From positions 35,527,109 to 35,591,108 of the forward strand of contig NC_087070.1 in the NCBI RefSeq assembly GCF_963678635.1: a stretch of 64,000 nucleotides of DNA, read 5' to 3'. The notes under the pieces are model-generated. The model did no database searches. It worked only from the letters and a program-made list of their open reading frames with translations, and was not told the DNA's origin. This DNA comes from Symsagittifera roscoffensis (Eukaryota > Xenacoelomorpha > Acoela > Convolutidae). Below, in pieces: positions 52,082 to 64,000 of this stretch. Position 1 is the first letter of the stretch. Each line of letters begins with the position of its first letter. Position numbers and translations under genes: made by a program.

Positions 52082-53165
52082 ACTCATTTCATCGACTGAA
52101 AAACTAAAACTTGCAACACCTATGACTTATGCGACTGTAGCAAAGTTTGGTCGTTACAGTACGCTCCCGATTTAAGATCGGTCCAATCGATTTCCCAAAT
52201 GTCCCGTGTTCAGATGTCGCTGAGTTTTGAACCAATTCGTTTCTTTCTTGATCTCTTTCTTTTTTTCAAAATGGTTTTAGCTTTAGATCCATTTATTTAA
52301 ACACATTCACTGCACTGACACATGGTTGCTCTTTATAGAATTTCGTATCAAAGAAGTAGTGGTTTAGTGTACATGAATGCAAAATTGAGCGATTTAATTT
52401 CTTGAACTCGATGTTGAAAAGGTATGAGCCAGAATACGATAGCAAATGAATTTGATTGCAGGTGAAATATCCTCTGCTACATTGCTGGCAAATCACCGGA
52501 AGCCGGAATTGCGCTTATTGTAAAATCTAAGAATTGTTTTAAGAGATTAATTACGATCCTTTCAAAAGTTACCAGCTGCTCTGTAATATGTTTTTTTTGG
52601 AACATAAATGGTCGACTTCATCAATTCAAAAATTATTTCACGGCTGATGCCTGTTAAGTATGGCTAATGTTTCATTCGAAAGAAGTTCAGAACAGAGATA
52701 ATGATATTCCGAAATATTTCATTTTCACGCGTTAATATTATCAATTTTGTTGTGTTATCAATGGGTGCTACAACCGATGCTGACTTAAATGGTAAATATA
52801 GTAATCAAACTGCAATTTAAGACAAGAAGCACCTACAAAGGATAATTTTTGAGCATGGAAACTCTTGAAGTTCATTGAACAAAAACCTCTTTTTTGAAAC
52901 ATTTAAAACATTTTATAGGAGCATTTCACAGGAGAGCCAAATTGTGCTCACGCATATCCAGCTTCCGGTAAAACGATAGCTAAATTGAGGTAGATATTTC
53001 CGATAAAATCATACAGTCACGGGACATAGAAAAAGTTGCAACTTCTACTTTTCAAGCGAGAACTACTTTTTTCACGTTTCTGCCGTTTGCTCTACAACTA
53101 CTAGAGATTCACGGTTGTCTTCTGGATATATGGCAATTGAAATTCATTATTAGGATGTAACTAAA
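52082..53165. other. Unassigned stretch before the minisatellite
   Basis: About 1.1 kb. A 67-codon minus-strand frame (52293-52496) with CQQCSRGYFTCNQ has no other support. No repeat or RNA gene recognised. Confidence 0.4.
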
Positions 53166-56100
53166 TAAAATAGTATAAAAGTGTTTTTAAGGCGTCGTTT
53201 GGTCTTTAGGGTCAGAGGGCGTCGGAGGGGTGTTGATAGTGCCAAAAAACATCACAAACAACAGAAGTATTCTTTGATAAAGAAGTATAAAAATGTTTTT
53301 AAGGCGTCGTTTGGTCTTTTATTCAGAGGGCTTCAGAGAGGTGTCGATAGTGCCACAAAATCATCACAAACAACAGAAGTATTTTTCGATAAAATAGTAA
53401 AAAAGTGTTTTTGAGGTGTCGTTTGGTCTTTTAGTCAGAGGGCGTCAGTGAGGTGTTGATAGTGCCAAAAAATCATCACAAACAACAGAAGTATTCTCCG
53501 ATAAAATAGTATAAAAGTGTTTTTGAGGCGTCGATTGGTCTTTTAGTCAGAGGGCGTCAGAGAGGTGTTGATAGTGCCAAAAAATCATCACAAACAGCAG
53601 AAGTATTCTATGATAAAAAAGTATAAAAATGTTTTTAAGGCGTCGTTTGGTCTTTTATTCAGAGGGCTTCAGAGAGGTGTTGATAGTGCCAAAAAATCAT
53701 CACAAACAACAGAAGTATTCTCCGATAAAATAGTATAAAAGTGTTTTTGAGGCGTCGATTGGTCTTTTAGTCAGAGGGCGTCAGAGAGGTGTTGATAGTG
53801 CCACAAAATCATCACAAACAACAGAAGTATTTTTCGATAAAACAGTATAAAAGTGTTTTTGAGGCGTCGATTGGTCTTTTAGTCAGAGGGCGTCAGAGAG
53901 GTGTTGATAGTGCCAGAAAATCATCACAAACAGCAGAAGTATTCTATGATAAAATAGTATAATAGTGTTTTTGAGGCGTCGTTTGGTTTTTCAGTCAGAG
54001 CGCGTCAGAGAGTTGTTGATAGTACCAAAAAATCATCACAAACAACAGAAGTATTCTTTGATAAAAAAAATAAAAGTGTTTTTGAGGCGTCGCTTGGTCT
54101 TTTAGTCAGAGGGCGTCAGAGATGTGTTGATAGTGCCAAAAAGTCATCACAAACAACAGAAGTATTCTTTGATAAAATAATATAAAATTTTTTTTGAGGC
54201 GTCGTTTGGTTTTTTATTCAGAGGGCTTCAGAGAGGTGTTGATAGTGCCAAAAAATCATCACAAACAACAGAAGTATTTTTCGATAAAATAGTAAAAAAG
54301 TGTTTTTGAGGCGTCGTTTGGTCTTTTAGTCCGAGGGCGTCAGTGGAGGTGTTGATAGTGCCAAAAAATCGTCACAAACAACAGAAGTATTCTCCGATAA
54401 AACAGTATAAAAGTGTTTTTGAGGCGTTGTTTGGTCTTTTAGTCAGAGGGCGTCAGAGAGGTGTTGATAGTGCCAGAAAATCATCATAAACAGCAGAAGT
54501 ATTCTTTGATAAAATTTTAAAAAAGTGTTTTTGAAGTGTCGTTTGGTTTTTCAGTCAGAAGGCGTCAGAGAGTTGTTGATAGTGCCAAAAAATCATCACA
54601 AACAACAGAATTAATCTTTGATAAGATAGTACAAAAGTGTTTTCGAGGCTTGGTTTGGTCTTTTAGGAAGAGGGTGGCAGAGAGGTGTTGATAGCGCCAA
54701 AAATCATCACAAACAACAGAAGTATTCTTTGATAAAGTAGTATAAAAATGTTTTTGAGGCGTCGTTTGGTCTTTTAGTCAGAAGCGTCAGAGAGGTGTTG
54801 ATAGTGCCAAAAAATCATCACAAACAACAGAAGTATTCTTTGATAAAAAAATATAAAAGTGTTTTTGAGGCGTCGTTTGGTATTTCAGTCAAAGGGCGTC
54901 AGAGAGGTGTTGATAAAGCCAAACAAACATCACAAACAACAGAAGTATTCTTTGATAAAATATTATGAAATTGTTTTTGAGGCTTCGTTTGGTTTTTTAG
55001 TCCGAGGGTGTCAGAGAGATGTTGATAGTGTCAAAAAATCATCATAAACAGCAGAAGTGTTCTTTGATAAAATAGTATAAAAGTATTTTTGAGGCGTCGT
55101 TTGGTCTTTTAGTCAGAGGGCGTCAGTGAGGTGTTGATAGTGCCAAAAAAGCATCACAAACAACAGAAGTATTCTCCGATAAAACAGTATAAAAGTGTTT
55201 TTGAGGCGTCGTTTGGTCTTTTAGTCAGAGGGCGTCAGAGAGGTGTTGATAGTGCCAGAAAATCATCACAAACAGCAGAAGTATTCTTTGATAAAATAGT
55301 ATAAAGGTGTTTTTGAGGCGTCGTTTAGTTTTTCAGTCAGAGGGCGTCAGAGAGTTGTTGATAGTGCCAAAAAATCATCACAAACAACAGAAGTAACCTT
55401 TGATAAGATAGTATAAAAGTGTTTTTGAGGCTTGGTTTGTTATTTTAGGAAGAGGGTGTCAGAGAGGTGTTGATAGTGCCAAAAATCATCACAAACAACA
55501 GAAGTATTCTTTGATAAAGTAGTATAAAAATGTTTTTGAGGCTTCGTTTGGTTTTTTAGTCCGAGGGTGTCAGAGAGATGTTGATAGTGTCAAAAAATCA
55601 TCATAAACAGCAGAAGTGTTCTTTGATAAAATAGTATAAAAGTATTTTTGAGGCGTCGTTTGGTCTTTTAGTCAGAGGGCGTCAGTGAGGTGTTGATAGT
55701 GCCAAAAAAGCATCACAAACAACAGAAGTATTCTCCGATAAAACAGTATAAAAGTGTTTTTGAGGCGTCGTTTGGTCTTTTAGTCAGAGGGCGTCAGAGA
55801 GGTGTTGATAGTGCCAGAAAATCATCACAAACAGCAGAAGTATTCTTTGATAAAATAGTATAAAGGTGTTTTTGAGGCGTCGTTTAGTTTTTCAGTCAGA
55901 GGGCGTCAGAGAGTTGTTGATAGTGCCAAAAAATCATCACAAACAACAGAAGTAACCTTTGATAAGATAGTATAAAAGTGTTTTCGAGGCTTGGTTTGTT
56001 ATTTTAGGAAGAGGGTGTCAGAGAGGTGTTGATAGTGCCAAAAATCATCACAAACAACAGAAGTATTCTTTGATAAAGTAGTATAAAAATGTTTTTGAGG

Positions 56101-59100
56101 CGTCGTTTGGTCTTTTAGTCAGAAGCGTCAGAGAGGTGTTGATAGTGCCAAAAAATCATCACAAACAACAGAAGTATTCTTTGATAAAATAGTATAAAAT
56201 TGTTTTTGAGGCGTCGTTTGGTCTTTTATTCAGAGGGCTTCAGAGAGGTGTTGATAGTGCCAAACAATCATCACAAACAACAGAAGTATTTTTCGATAAA
56301 ATAGTAAAAAAAGTGTTTTTGAGGCGTCGTTTGGTCTTTTAGTCAGAGGGTGTCAATGAGGTGTTGATAGTGCCAAAAAATCATCACAAATAACAGAAGT
56401 ATTCTCCGATAAAACAGTATAAAAGTGTTTTTGAGGCATCGTTTGGTCTTTTAGTCAGAGGGCGTCAGAGAGGTGTTGATAGTGCCAGAAAATCATCACA
56501 AACAGCAGAAGTATTCTTTGATAAAATAGTATAAAAGTTTTTTTGAGGCGTCGTTTGGTTTTTCAGTCAGAGGACGTCAGAGAGTTGTTGATAGTGCCAA
56601 AAAATCATCACAAACAACAGAAGTAATCTTTGATAAAGTAGTCTAAAAATGTTTTTGAGGCGTCGTTTGGTCTTTTAGTCAGAAGCGTCAGAGATGTGTT
56701 GATAGTGCCAAAAAATCATCACAAACAACAGAAGTATTCTTGGATAAAAAAATATAAAAGCGTTTTTGAGGCGTCGTTTGGTCTTTCAGTCAAAGGGCGT
56801 CAGAGAGGTGTTGATAAAGCCAAGCAAACATCACAAACAACAGAAATATTCTTTGATAAAATATTATGAAAGTGTTTTTGAGGCTTCGTTTGGTTTTTTA
56901 ATCCGAGGGTGTCAGAGAGCTGATGATAGTGTCAAAAAATCATCACAAACAGCAGAAGTATTCTTTGATAAAATAGTATAAAAGTATTTTTGAGCCGTCG
57001 TTTGGTCTTTTAGTCAGAGGGCGTCAGTGAGGTGTTGATAGTGCCAAAAAATCATCACAAACAACAGAAGTATTCTCCGATAAAACAGTATAATAGTGTT
57101 TTTGAGGCGTCGTTTGGTCTTTTAGTCAGAGGGCGTCAGAGAGGTGTTGATAGTGCCAGGAAATCATCACAAACAGCAGAAGTATTCTTTGATAAAATAG
57201 TATAAAAGTGTTTTTGAGGTGTCGTTTAGTTTTTCAGTCAGAGGGCGTCAGAGAGTTGTTGATAGTGCCAAAAAATCATCACAAACAACAGAAGTAATCT
57301 TTGATAAGATAGTATAAAAAGGTTTTTGAGGCGTCGTTTGGTATTTTAGGAAGAGGGTGTCAGAGAGGTGTTGATAGTGCCAAAAATCATCACAAACAAC
57401 AGAAGTATTCTTTGATAAAGTAGTAAAAAAATGATTTTGAGGCGTCGTTTGGTCTTTTAGTCAGAAGCGTCAGAGAGGTGTTGATAGTGCCAAAAAATCA
57501 TCACAATCAACAGAAGTATTCTTTGATAAAAAAAATAAAAGTGTTTTTGAGGCGTCGCTTGGGCTTTTAGTCAGAGGGCGTCAGAGATGTGTTGATAGTG
57601 CCAAAAAATTATCACAAACAACAGAAGTATTCTTTGATAAAAAAATATAAAAGTGTTTTTGAGGCGTCGTTTGGTCTTTCAGTCAAAGGGCGTCAGAGAG
57701 GTGTTGATAAAGCCAAGCAAACATCACAAACAACAGAAGTATTCTTTGATAAAATATTATGAAAGTGTTTTTGAGGCTTCGTTTGGTTTTTTAATCCAAG
57801 GGTGACAGAGAGCTGATGATAGTGTCAAAAAATCATCACAAACAGAAGAAGTATTCTTTGATAAAATAGTATAAAAGTATTTTTGAGCCGTCGTTTGGTC
57901 TTTTAGTCAGAGGGCGTCAGTGAGGTGTTGATTGTGCCAAAAAATCATCACAAACAACAGAAGTATTCTCCGATAAAACAGTATAATAGTGTTTTTGAGG
58001 CGTCGTTTGGTCTTTTAGTCAGAGGGCGTCAGATAGGTGTTGATAGTGCCAGGAAATCATCACAAACAGCAGAAGTATTCTTTGATAAAATAGTATAAAA
58101 GTGTTTTTGAGGCGTCGTTTATTTTTTCAGTCAGAGGGCGTCAGAGAGTTGTTGATAGTGCCAAAAAATCATCACAAACAACAGAAGTAATCTTTGATAA
58201 GATAGTATAAAAGTGTTTTCGAGGCTTCGTTTGGTATTTTAGAAAGAGGGTGTCAGAGAGGTGTTGATAGTGCCAAAAATCATCGCAAACAACAGAAGTA
58301 TTCTTTGATAAAGTAGTATAAAAATGTTTTTGAGGCGTCGTTTGGTCTTTTATTCAGAGGGCGTCAGAGATGTGTTGATAGTGCCAAAAAATTATCACAA
58401 ACGACAGAAGTAATCTTTGATAAAAAAAAATAAAAGTGCTTTTGAGGCGTCGCTTGGTCTTTTAGTCAGAGGGCGTCAGAGATGTGTTGATAGTGCCAAA
58501 AAATTATCACAAACAACAGAAGTATTCTTTGACAAAATAGTATAAAATTGTTTTTGAGGCGTCGTTTGGTCTTTTATTCAGAGGGCTTCAGAGAGGTGTT
58601 GATAGTGCCAAAAATCATCACAAACAACAGAAGTATTTTTCGATAAAATAGTAAAAAAGTGTTTTTGAGGCTTTGTTTGGTCTTTTAGTCAGAGGGCGTC
58701 AGTGAGGTGTTGATAGTGCCAAAAAATCATCACAAACAACAGAAGTATTCTCCGATAAAATAGTATAAAAGTGTTTTTGAGGCGTCGTTTGGTTTTTCAG
58801 TCAGAGGGCGTCAGAGAGTGGTTGATAGTGCCAAAAAATCATCACAAACAACAGAAGTAATCTTTGATTAGATAGTATAAAAGTGTTTTCGAGGCTTCGT
58901 TTGATTTTTTAGGAAGAGGGTGTCAGAGAGGTGTTGATAGTGCCAAAAATCATCACAAACAACAGAAGTATTCTTTGATAAAGTAGTATGAAAATTTTTT
59001 TGAGGCGTCGTTTGGTCTTTTAATCAGAAGCGTCAGAGAGGTGTTGATAGTGCCAAAAAATCATCACAAACAACAGAAGTATTCTTTGATAAAAAAATAT

Positions 59101-62100
59101 ATAAGTGTTTTTGAGGCGTCGCTTGGTATTTTAGTCAGAGGGCGTCAGAGAGGTGTTGTTAGTGCCAAAAAACCATCAGAAACAATAGAAGTATTCTTTG
59201 GTAAAATAACTGTAAAACTGTTTTTGAAGCGTCGTTTAGTCTTTTAGTTAGAGGGCTTCATGGAGGTGTTGATAGTGCCAAAAAAAACATCACAAACAAC
59301 AGAAGTATTCTTTGATGAAATAGCAAAAAAGTATTTTTGAGGCGTCGTTTGCTCTTTTAGTCGGAAGGCGTCAGAGACGTGTTGATAGTGCCAAAAAATC
59401 AACACAAAAAACAGAAGTATTCTTTGATAAAAAGTATAAAATTGTTTTTGAGGCGTCGTTTGGTCTTTTAGTCAGAGGACGTCAAAGAGGTGTCGATAGT
59501 GCCAAAAGATCATCACAAACAACAGAAGTAATTCTAAATAAAATAGTATAAAAATGTTTTTGAGGTGTTGTTTGGTCTTTTAGTCAAAGGGCGTCAGAGA
59601 GGTGTTGATAGTGTCAAAAAATCATCACAAACAGACGTATTCTTTGATAAAATAGTATAAAAGAGTTTTTGAGGCCTCGTTTGGTCTTTTAGTCAGAGGG
59701 CGTCAGTGAGGTGTTGATAGTGCCAAAAAATCATCACAAACAACAGAAGTAATCTTTGATAAGATAGTATAAAAGTGTTTTCGAGGCTTCGTTTGGTATT
59801 TTAGGAAGAGGGTGTCAGAGAGGTGTTGATAGTGCCAAAAATCATCACAAACAACAGAAGTATTCTTTGATAAAGTAGTATAAAAATGTTTTTGAGGCGT
59901 CGTTTGGTCTTTTAGTCAGAAGCGTCAGAGAGTTGTTGATAGTGCCAAAAAATCATCACAAACAACAGAAGTATTCTTTGATAAAAAAAATAAAAGTGTT
60001 TTTGAGGCGTCGCTTGGTCTTTTAGTCAGAGGGCGTCAGAGATGTGTTGATAGTGCCAAAAAATTATCACAAACAACAGAAGTATTCTTTGATAAAATAG
60101 TATAAAATTGTTTTTGAGGCGTCGTTTGGTCTTTTATTCAGAGGGCTTCAGAGAGGTGTTGATAGTGCCAAAAAATCATCACAAACAACAGAAGTATTTT
60201 TCGATAAAATATTAAAAAAGTGTTTTTGAGGCTTCGTTTGGTCTTTTAGTCAGAGGGCGTCAGTGAGGTGTTGATAGTGCCAAAAAATTATCACAAACAA
60301 CAGAAGTATTCTCCGATACAACAGTATAAAAGTGTTTGTGAGGCGTCGTTTGGTCTTTTAGTCAGAGGGCGTCAGAGAGGTGTTGATAGTGCCAGAAAAT
60401 CATCACAAACAGCAGAAGTATTCTTTGATAAAATAGTATAAAAGTGTTTTTGAGGCGTCGTTTGGTTTTTCAGTCAGATGGCATCAGAGAGTTGTTGATA
60501 GTGCCAAAAAATTATCACAAACAACAGAAGTATTCTTTGATAAAATAGTATAAAATTGTTTTTGAGGCGTCGTTTGGTCTTTTATTCAGAGGGCTTCAGA
60601 GAGGTGTTGATAGTGCCAAAAAATCATCACAAACAACAGAAGTATTTTTCGATAAAATATTAAAAAAGTGTTTTTGAGGCTTCGTTTGGTCTTTTAGTCA
60701 GAGGGCGTCAGTGAGGTGTTGATAGTGCCAAAAAATTATCACAAACAACAGAAGTATTCTCCGATACAACAGTATAAAAGTGTTTGTGAGGCGTCGTTTG
60801 GTCTTTTAGTCAGAGGGCGTCAGAGAGGTGTTGATAGTGCCAGAAAATCATCACAAACAGCAGAAGTATTCTTTGATAAAATAGTATAAAAGTGTTTTTG
60901 AGGCGTCGTTTGGTTTTTCAGTCAGATGGCATCAGAGAGTTGTTGATAGTGCCAAAAAATCATCACAAACAACAGAAGTAATCTTTGATAAGATAGTATA
61001 AAAGTGTTTTCGAGGCTTCGTTTGGTCTTTTAGGAAGAGGGTGTCAGAGAGGTGTTGATAGTGCCAAAAATCATCACAAACAACAGAAGTATTCTTTGAT
61101 AAAGTAGTATAAAAATGTTTTTGAGGCGTCGTTTGTTCTTTTAATCAGAAGCGTCAGATAGGTGTTGATAGTGCCAAAAAATCATCACAAACATCAGAAG
61201 TATTCTTTGATAAAACAATATAAAAGTGTTTTGAGGCGTCGTTTGGTCTTTTAATCAGAAGCGTCAGATAGCTGTTGATAGTGCCAAAAAATCATCACAA
61301 ACATCAGAAGTATTCTTTGGTAAAATAACTATAAAACTGTTTTTGAAGCGTCGTTTGGTCTTTTAGTCAGAGGGCTTCATAGAGGTGTTGATAGTGCCAA
61401 AAAAAAACATCACAAACAACAGAAGTATTCTTTGATAAAATAGTATGGAAGTGTTTTTGAGGCGTCGTTTGGTCTTTTAGTCAGAGGGCGTCAGAGAGGT
61501 GTTGATGGTGCCAAAAAAACATCACAAACAACAGAAGTGTTCTTTGATGAAATAGCAAAAAAGTATTTTTGAGGCGTCGTTTGCTCTTTTAGTCGGAGGA
61601 AGTCAGAGAGGTGTTAAAAGTGCCAAAAGATCATCACAAACAACAGAAGTAATTTTAAATAAAATAGTATAAAAATGTTTTTGAGGTGTTGTTTGGTCTT
61701 TTAGTCAAAGGGCGTCAGAGAGGTGTTGATAGTGCCAACAAATCCTCACAAACAACAGACGTATTCTTTGATAAAAAAAATAAAAGTGCTTTTGAGGCGT
61801 CGCTTGGTCTTTTAGTCAGAGGGAGTCAGAGAGGTGTTGATAGTGCCAAAAAATCAACACAAAAAACAGAAGTATTCTTTGATAAGAAGTATAAAATTGT
61901 TTTTGAGGCGTCGTTTGGTCTTTTAGTCAGAGGAAGTCAGAGAGGTGTTAAAAGTGCCAAAAGATCATCACAAACAACAGAAGTAATTTTAAATAAAATA
62001 GTATAAAAATGTTTTTGAGGTGTTGTTTGGTCTTTTAGTCAAAGGGCGTCAGAGAGGTGTTGATAGTGCCAACAAATCCTCACAAACAACAGACGTATTC

Positions 62101-64000
62101 TTTGATAAAAAAAATAAAAGTGCTTTTGAGGCGTCGCTTGGTCTTTTAGTCAGAGGGAGTCAGAGAGGTGTTGATAGTGCCAAAAGATCATCACAAACAA
62201 CAGAAGTATTCTTTGATAAAATAGTATAAAAAAATTTTTGAGGCGCCGTTCAGTCTTTTAGTCAGAGGGCGTCAGAGAGGTGTTGATTGTGCCAAAAAAC
62301 CATCACAAACAGCAGAAGTATTCTTTGATAAAATAGTATAAAAGTGTTTTTGAGGCGTCGTTTGGTTTTTCAGTCAGAGGGCATCAGAGAGTTGTTGATA
62401 GTGCCAAAAAATCATCACAAACAACAGAACTAATCTTTGATAAGATAGTATAAAAGTGTTTTCGAGGCTTCGTTTGGTCTTTTAGGAAGAGGGTGTCAGA
62501 GAGGTGTTGATAGTGCCAAAAATCATCACAAACAACAGAAGTATTCTTTGATAAAGTAGTATAAAAATGTTTTTGAGGCGTCGTTTGTTCTTTTAATCAG
62601 AAGCGTCAGATAGGTGTTGATAGTGCCAAAAAATCATCACAAACATCAGAAGTATTCTTTGATAAAACAATATAAAAGTGTTTTGAGGCGTCGTTTGGTC
62701 TTTTAATCAGAAGCGTCAGGTAGCTGTTGATAGTGCCAAAAAATCATCACAAACATCAGAAGTATTCTTTGGTAAAATAACTATAAAACTGTTTTTGAAG
62801 CGTCGTTTGGTCTTTTAGTCAGAGGGCTTCATAGAGGTGTTGATAGTGCCAAAAAAAAACATCACAAACAACAGAAGTATTCTTTGATAAAATAGTATGG
62901 AAATGTTTTTGAGGCGTCGTTTGGTCTTTTAGTCAGAGGGCGTCAGAGAGGTGTTGATGGTGCCAAAAAAACATCACAAACAACAGAAGTGTTCTTTGAT
63001 TAAATAGCAAAAAAGTATTTTTGAGGCGTCGTTTGCTCTTTTAGTCGGAAGGCGTCAGAGACGTGTTGATAGTGCCAAAAAATCAACACAAAAAACAGAA
63101 GTATTCTTTGATAAGAAGTATAAAATTGTTTTTGAGGCGTCGTTTGGTCTTTTAGTCAGAGGAAGTCAGAGAGGTGTTAAAAGTGCCAAAAGATCATCAC
63201 AAACAACAGAAGTAATTTTAAATAAAATAGTATAAAAATGTTTTTGAGAAGTTGTTTGGTCTTTTAGTCAAAGGGCGTCAGAGAGGTGTTAAAAGTGCCA
63301 AAAAAACATCACAAACATCAGAAATATTCTTTGATAAAATAGTATACAAGTGTTTTTGAGGCGTCGTTTGGTCTTTTAGTCAGAGGACGTCAGAGAGGTG
63401 TTAAAAGTGCCAAAAGATCATCACAAACAACAGAAGTATTCTTTGATAAAATAGTATAAAATTGTTTTTGAGGCCTTGTTTGGTATTTTAGTCAGGGGGC
63501 GTCAGAGAGGTGTTAAAAGTGCCAAAAAAACATCACAAACATCAGAAATATTCTTTGATAAAATAGTATACAAGTGTTTTTGAGGCGTCGTTTGGTCTTT
63601 TAGTCAGAGGACGTCAGAGAGGTGTTGATAGTGCCAAAAGATCATCACAAACAACAGAAGTAATTTTAAATAAAATAGTATAAAAATGTTTTTGAGGTGT
63701 TGTTTGGTCTTTTAGTCAAAGGGCGTCAGAGAGGTGTTGATAGTGCCAAAAAATCCTCACAAACAGACGTATTGTTTGATAAAATAGTATAAAAGAGTTT
63801 TTGAGGCCTCGTTTGGTCTTTTAGTCAGAGAGCGTCAGAGAGGTGTTGATAATGCCAAAAAATCATCACAAACAACAGAAGTATTTTCCGATAAAATAGT
63901 ATAAAATTGTTTTTGAGGCGTCGTTTGGTCTTTTAGTCAGAGGGAGTCAGAGAGGTGTTGATAGTGCCAAAAGATCATCACAAACAACAGAAGTATTCTT
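53166..64000. repeat. 112-bp minisatellite array with higher-order repeats
   Basis: About 97 tandem units of about 112 bp reach the right edge of the window. Each has GAGGCGTCGTTTGGTCTTTTAG, then a GTCAGAGAGGTGTTGATAGTGCC block, an ATCATCACAAACAACAGAAG block and an AT-rich end (GATAAAATAGTATAAAA). Units fall into subtypes (TTTTCGATAAAA, TCCGATAAAA, AGGAAGAGGGTGTC, TCAGAAGCG) that recur in blocks: a 5-unit block at 54981-55539 repeats at 55540-56098, a 4-unit block near 60060 repeats at 60508, and a 13-unit spacing links about 60990 and 62443. Since 112 is not divisible by 3, the open frames seen inside are chance. Confidence 0.95.

Noticed and set aside
61686-62229. Repeat-protein genes inside the minisatellite
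   Set aside because: The unit length is not a multiple of three, so frames change with each unit; the open runs are chance and share no stable protein repeat.
53166-64000. CRISPR array
   Set aside because: Units are contiguous 112-bp tandem copies without unique spacers, in a eukaryotic context with no cas-like genes.

Overview
The window is AT-rich nuclear DNA of a eukaryote, most likely an invertebrate animal. It has no operons, no Shine-Dalgarno-led genes and no recognisable host gene. Nearly everything is mobile-element sequence or satellite DNA: decayed LINEs, three Ty3/gypsy-type LTR elements (two with an env gene), several small terminal-inverted-repeat or foldback elements, and a long minisatellite that runs off the right edge. 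The species cannot be named from the sequence.

Layout, left to right. 1-3371 is a degenerate LINE copy (A) read on the minus strand, cut at 3372 by the 5' LTR of Element 1. Element 1 (3372-6855, plus strand) keeps its LTR, primer-binding site, a small leader ORF, a structured leader and remnants of two pre-gag ORFs. It then joins an inverted pol fragment (6856-7475). 7476-10027 holds nothing I recognise. A second LINE copy (B, minus strand) starts at 10028 and reaches about 32.4 kb. It is split by an AT-rich element with a CCCGCACC end (11.66-12.09 kb), by Element 2 (12374-26954), by a 390-bp inverted-repeat element (27.5-27.9 kb), by a 1-kb element with CCCGCACC ends (28311-29301) and by a poly-C/poly-G foldback (29.6 kb). 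Element 3 (32508-51361, minus strand, 18.9 kb) is bounded by a 4-bp target-site duplication. After a short spacer come an inverted array of 17-bp repeats (51.8-52.1 kb) and about 1.1 kb of unassigned DNA. From about 53166 to the end lies a 112-bp minisatellite (about 97 units) with higher-order repeats.

Elements 1 and 3 are one family: LTRs of about 380-410 bp, a leader ORF just after the primer-binding site, and two ORFs before gag. Element 3 carries leader ORF, ORF-A, ORF-B, gag-protease, pol (RT, RNase H, integrase), a small hydrophobic ORF, a membrane-anchored Pro/Ser/Thr-rich ORF, env, and a 602-codon ORF that overlaps the env stop by ATGA. Element 2 is a different family with 1.1-kb LTRs. 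It lacks gag and the start of protease but keeps pol, env, a tandem family of about 91-residue ORFs, a tandem family of RING-like zinc-finger ORFs and two further small ORFs. Both families use a primer-binding site complementary to an elongator tRNA-Met-like 3' end. In Element 2 the complementarity runs 50 nt, to tRNA position 27.

As a unit, Elements 2 and 3 look like large retrovirus-like elements. Capsid and pol would copy and integrate the genome, env resembles the class of fusion glycoproteins known from chuviruses and some arthropod LTR elements, and a set of accessory proteins is unlike any I know from this superfamily. All three elements carry stops or frameshifts in key genes, so none of these copies looks autonomous as it stands.
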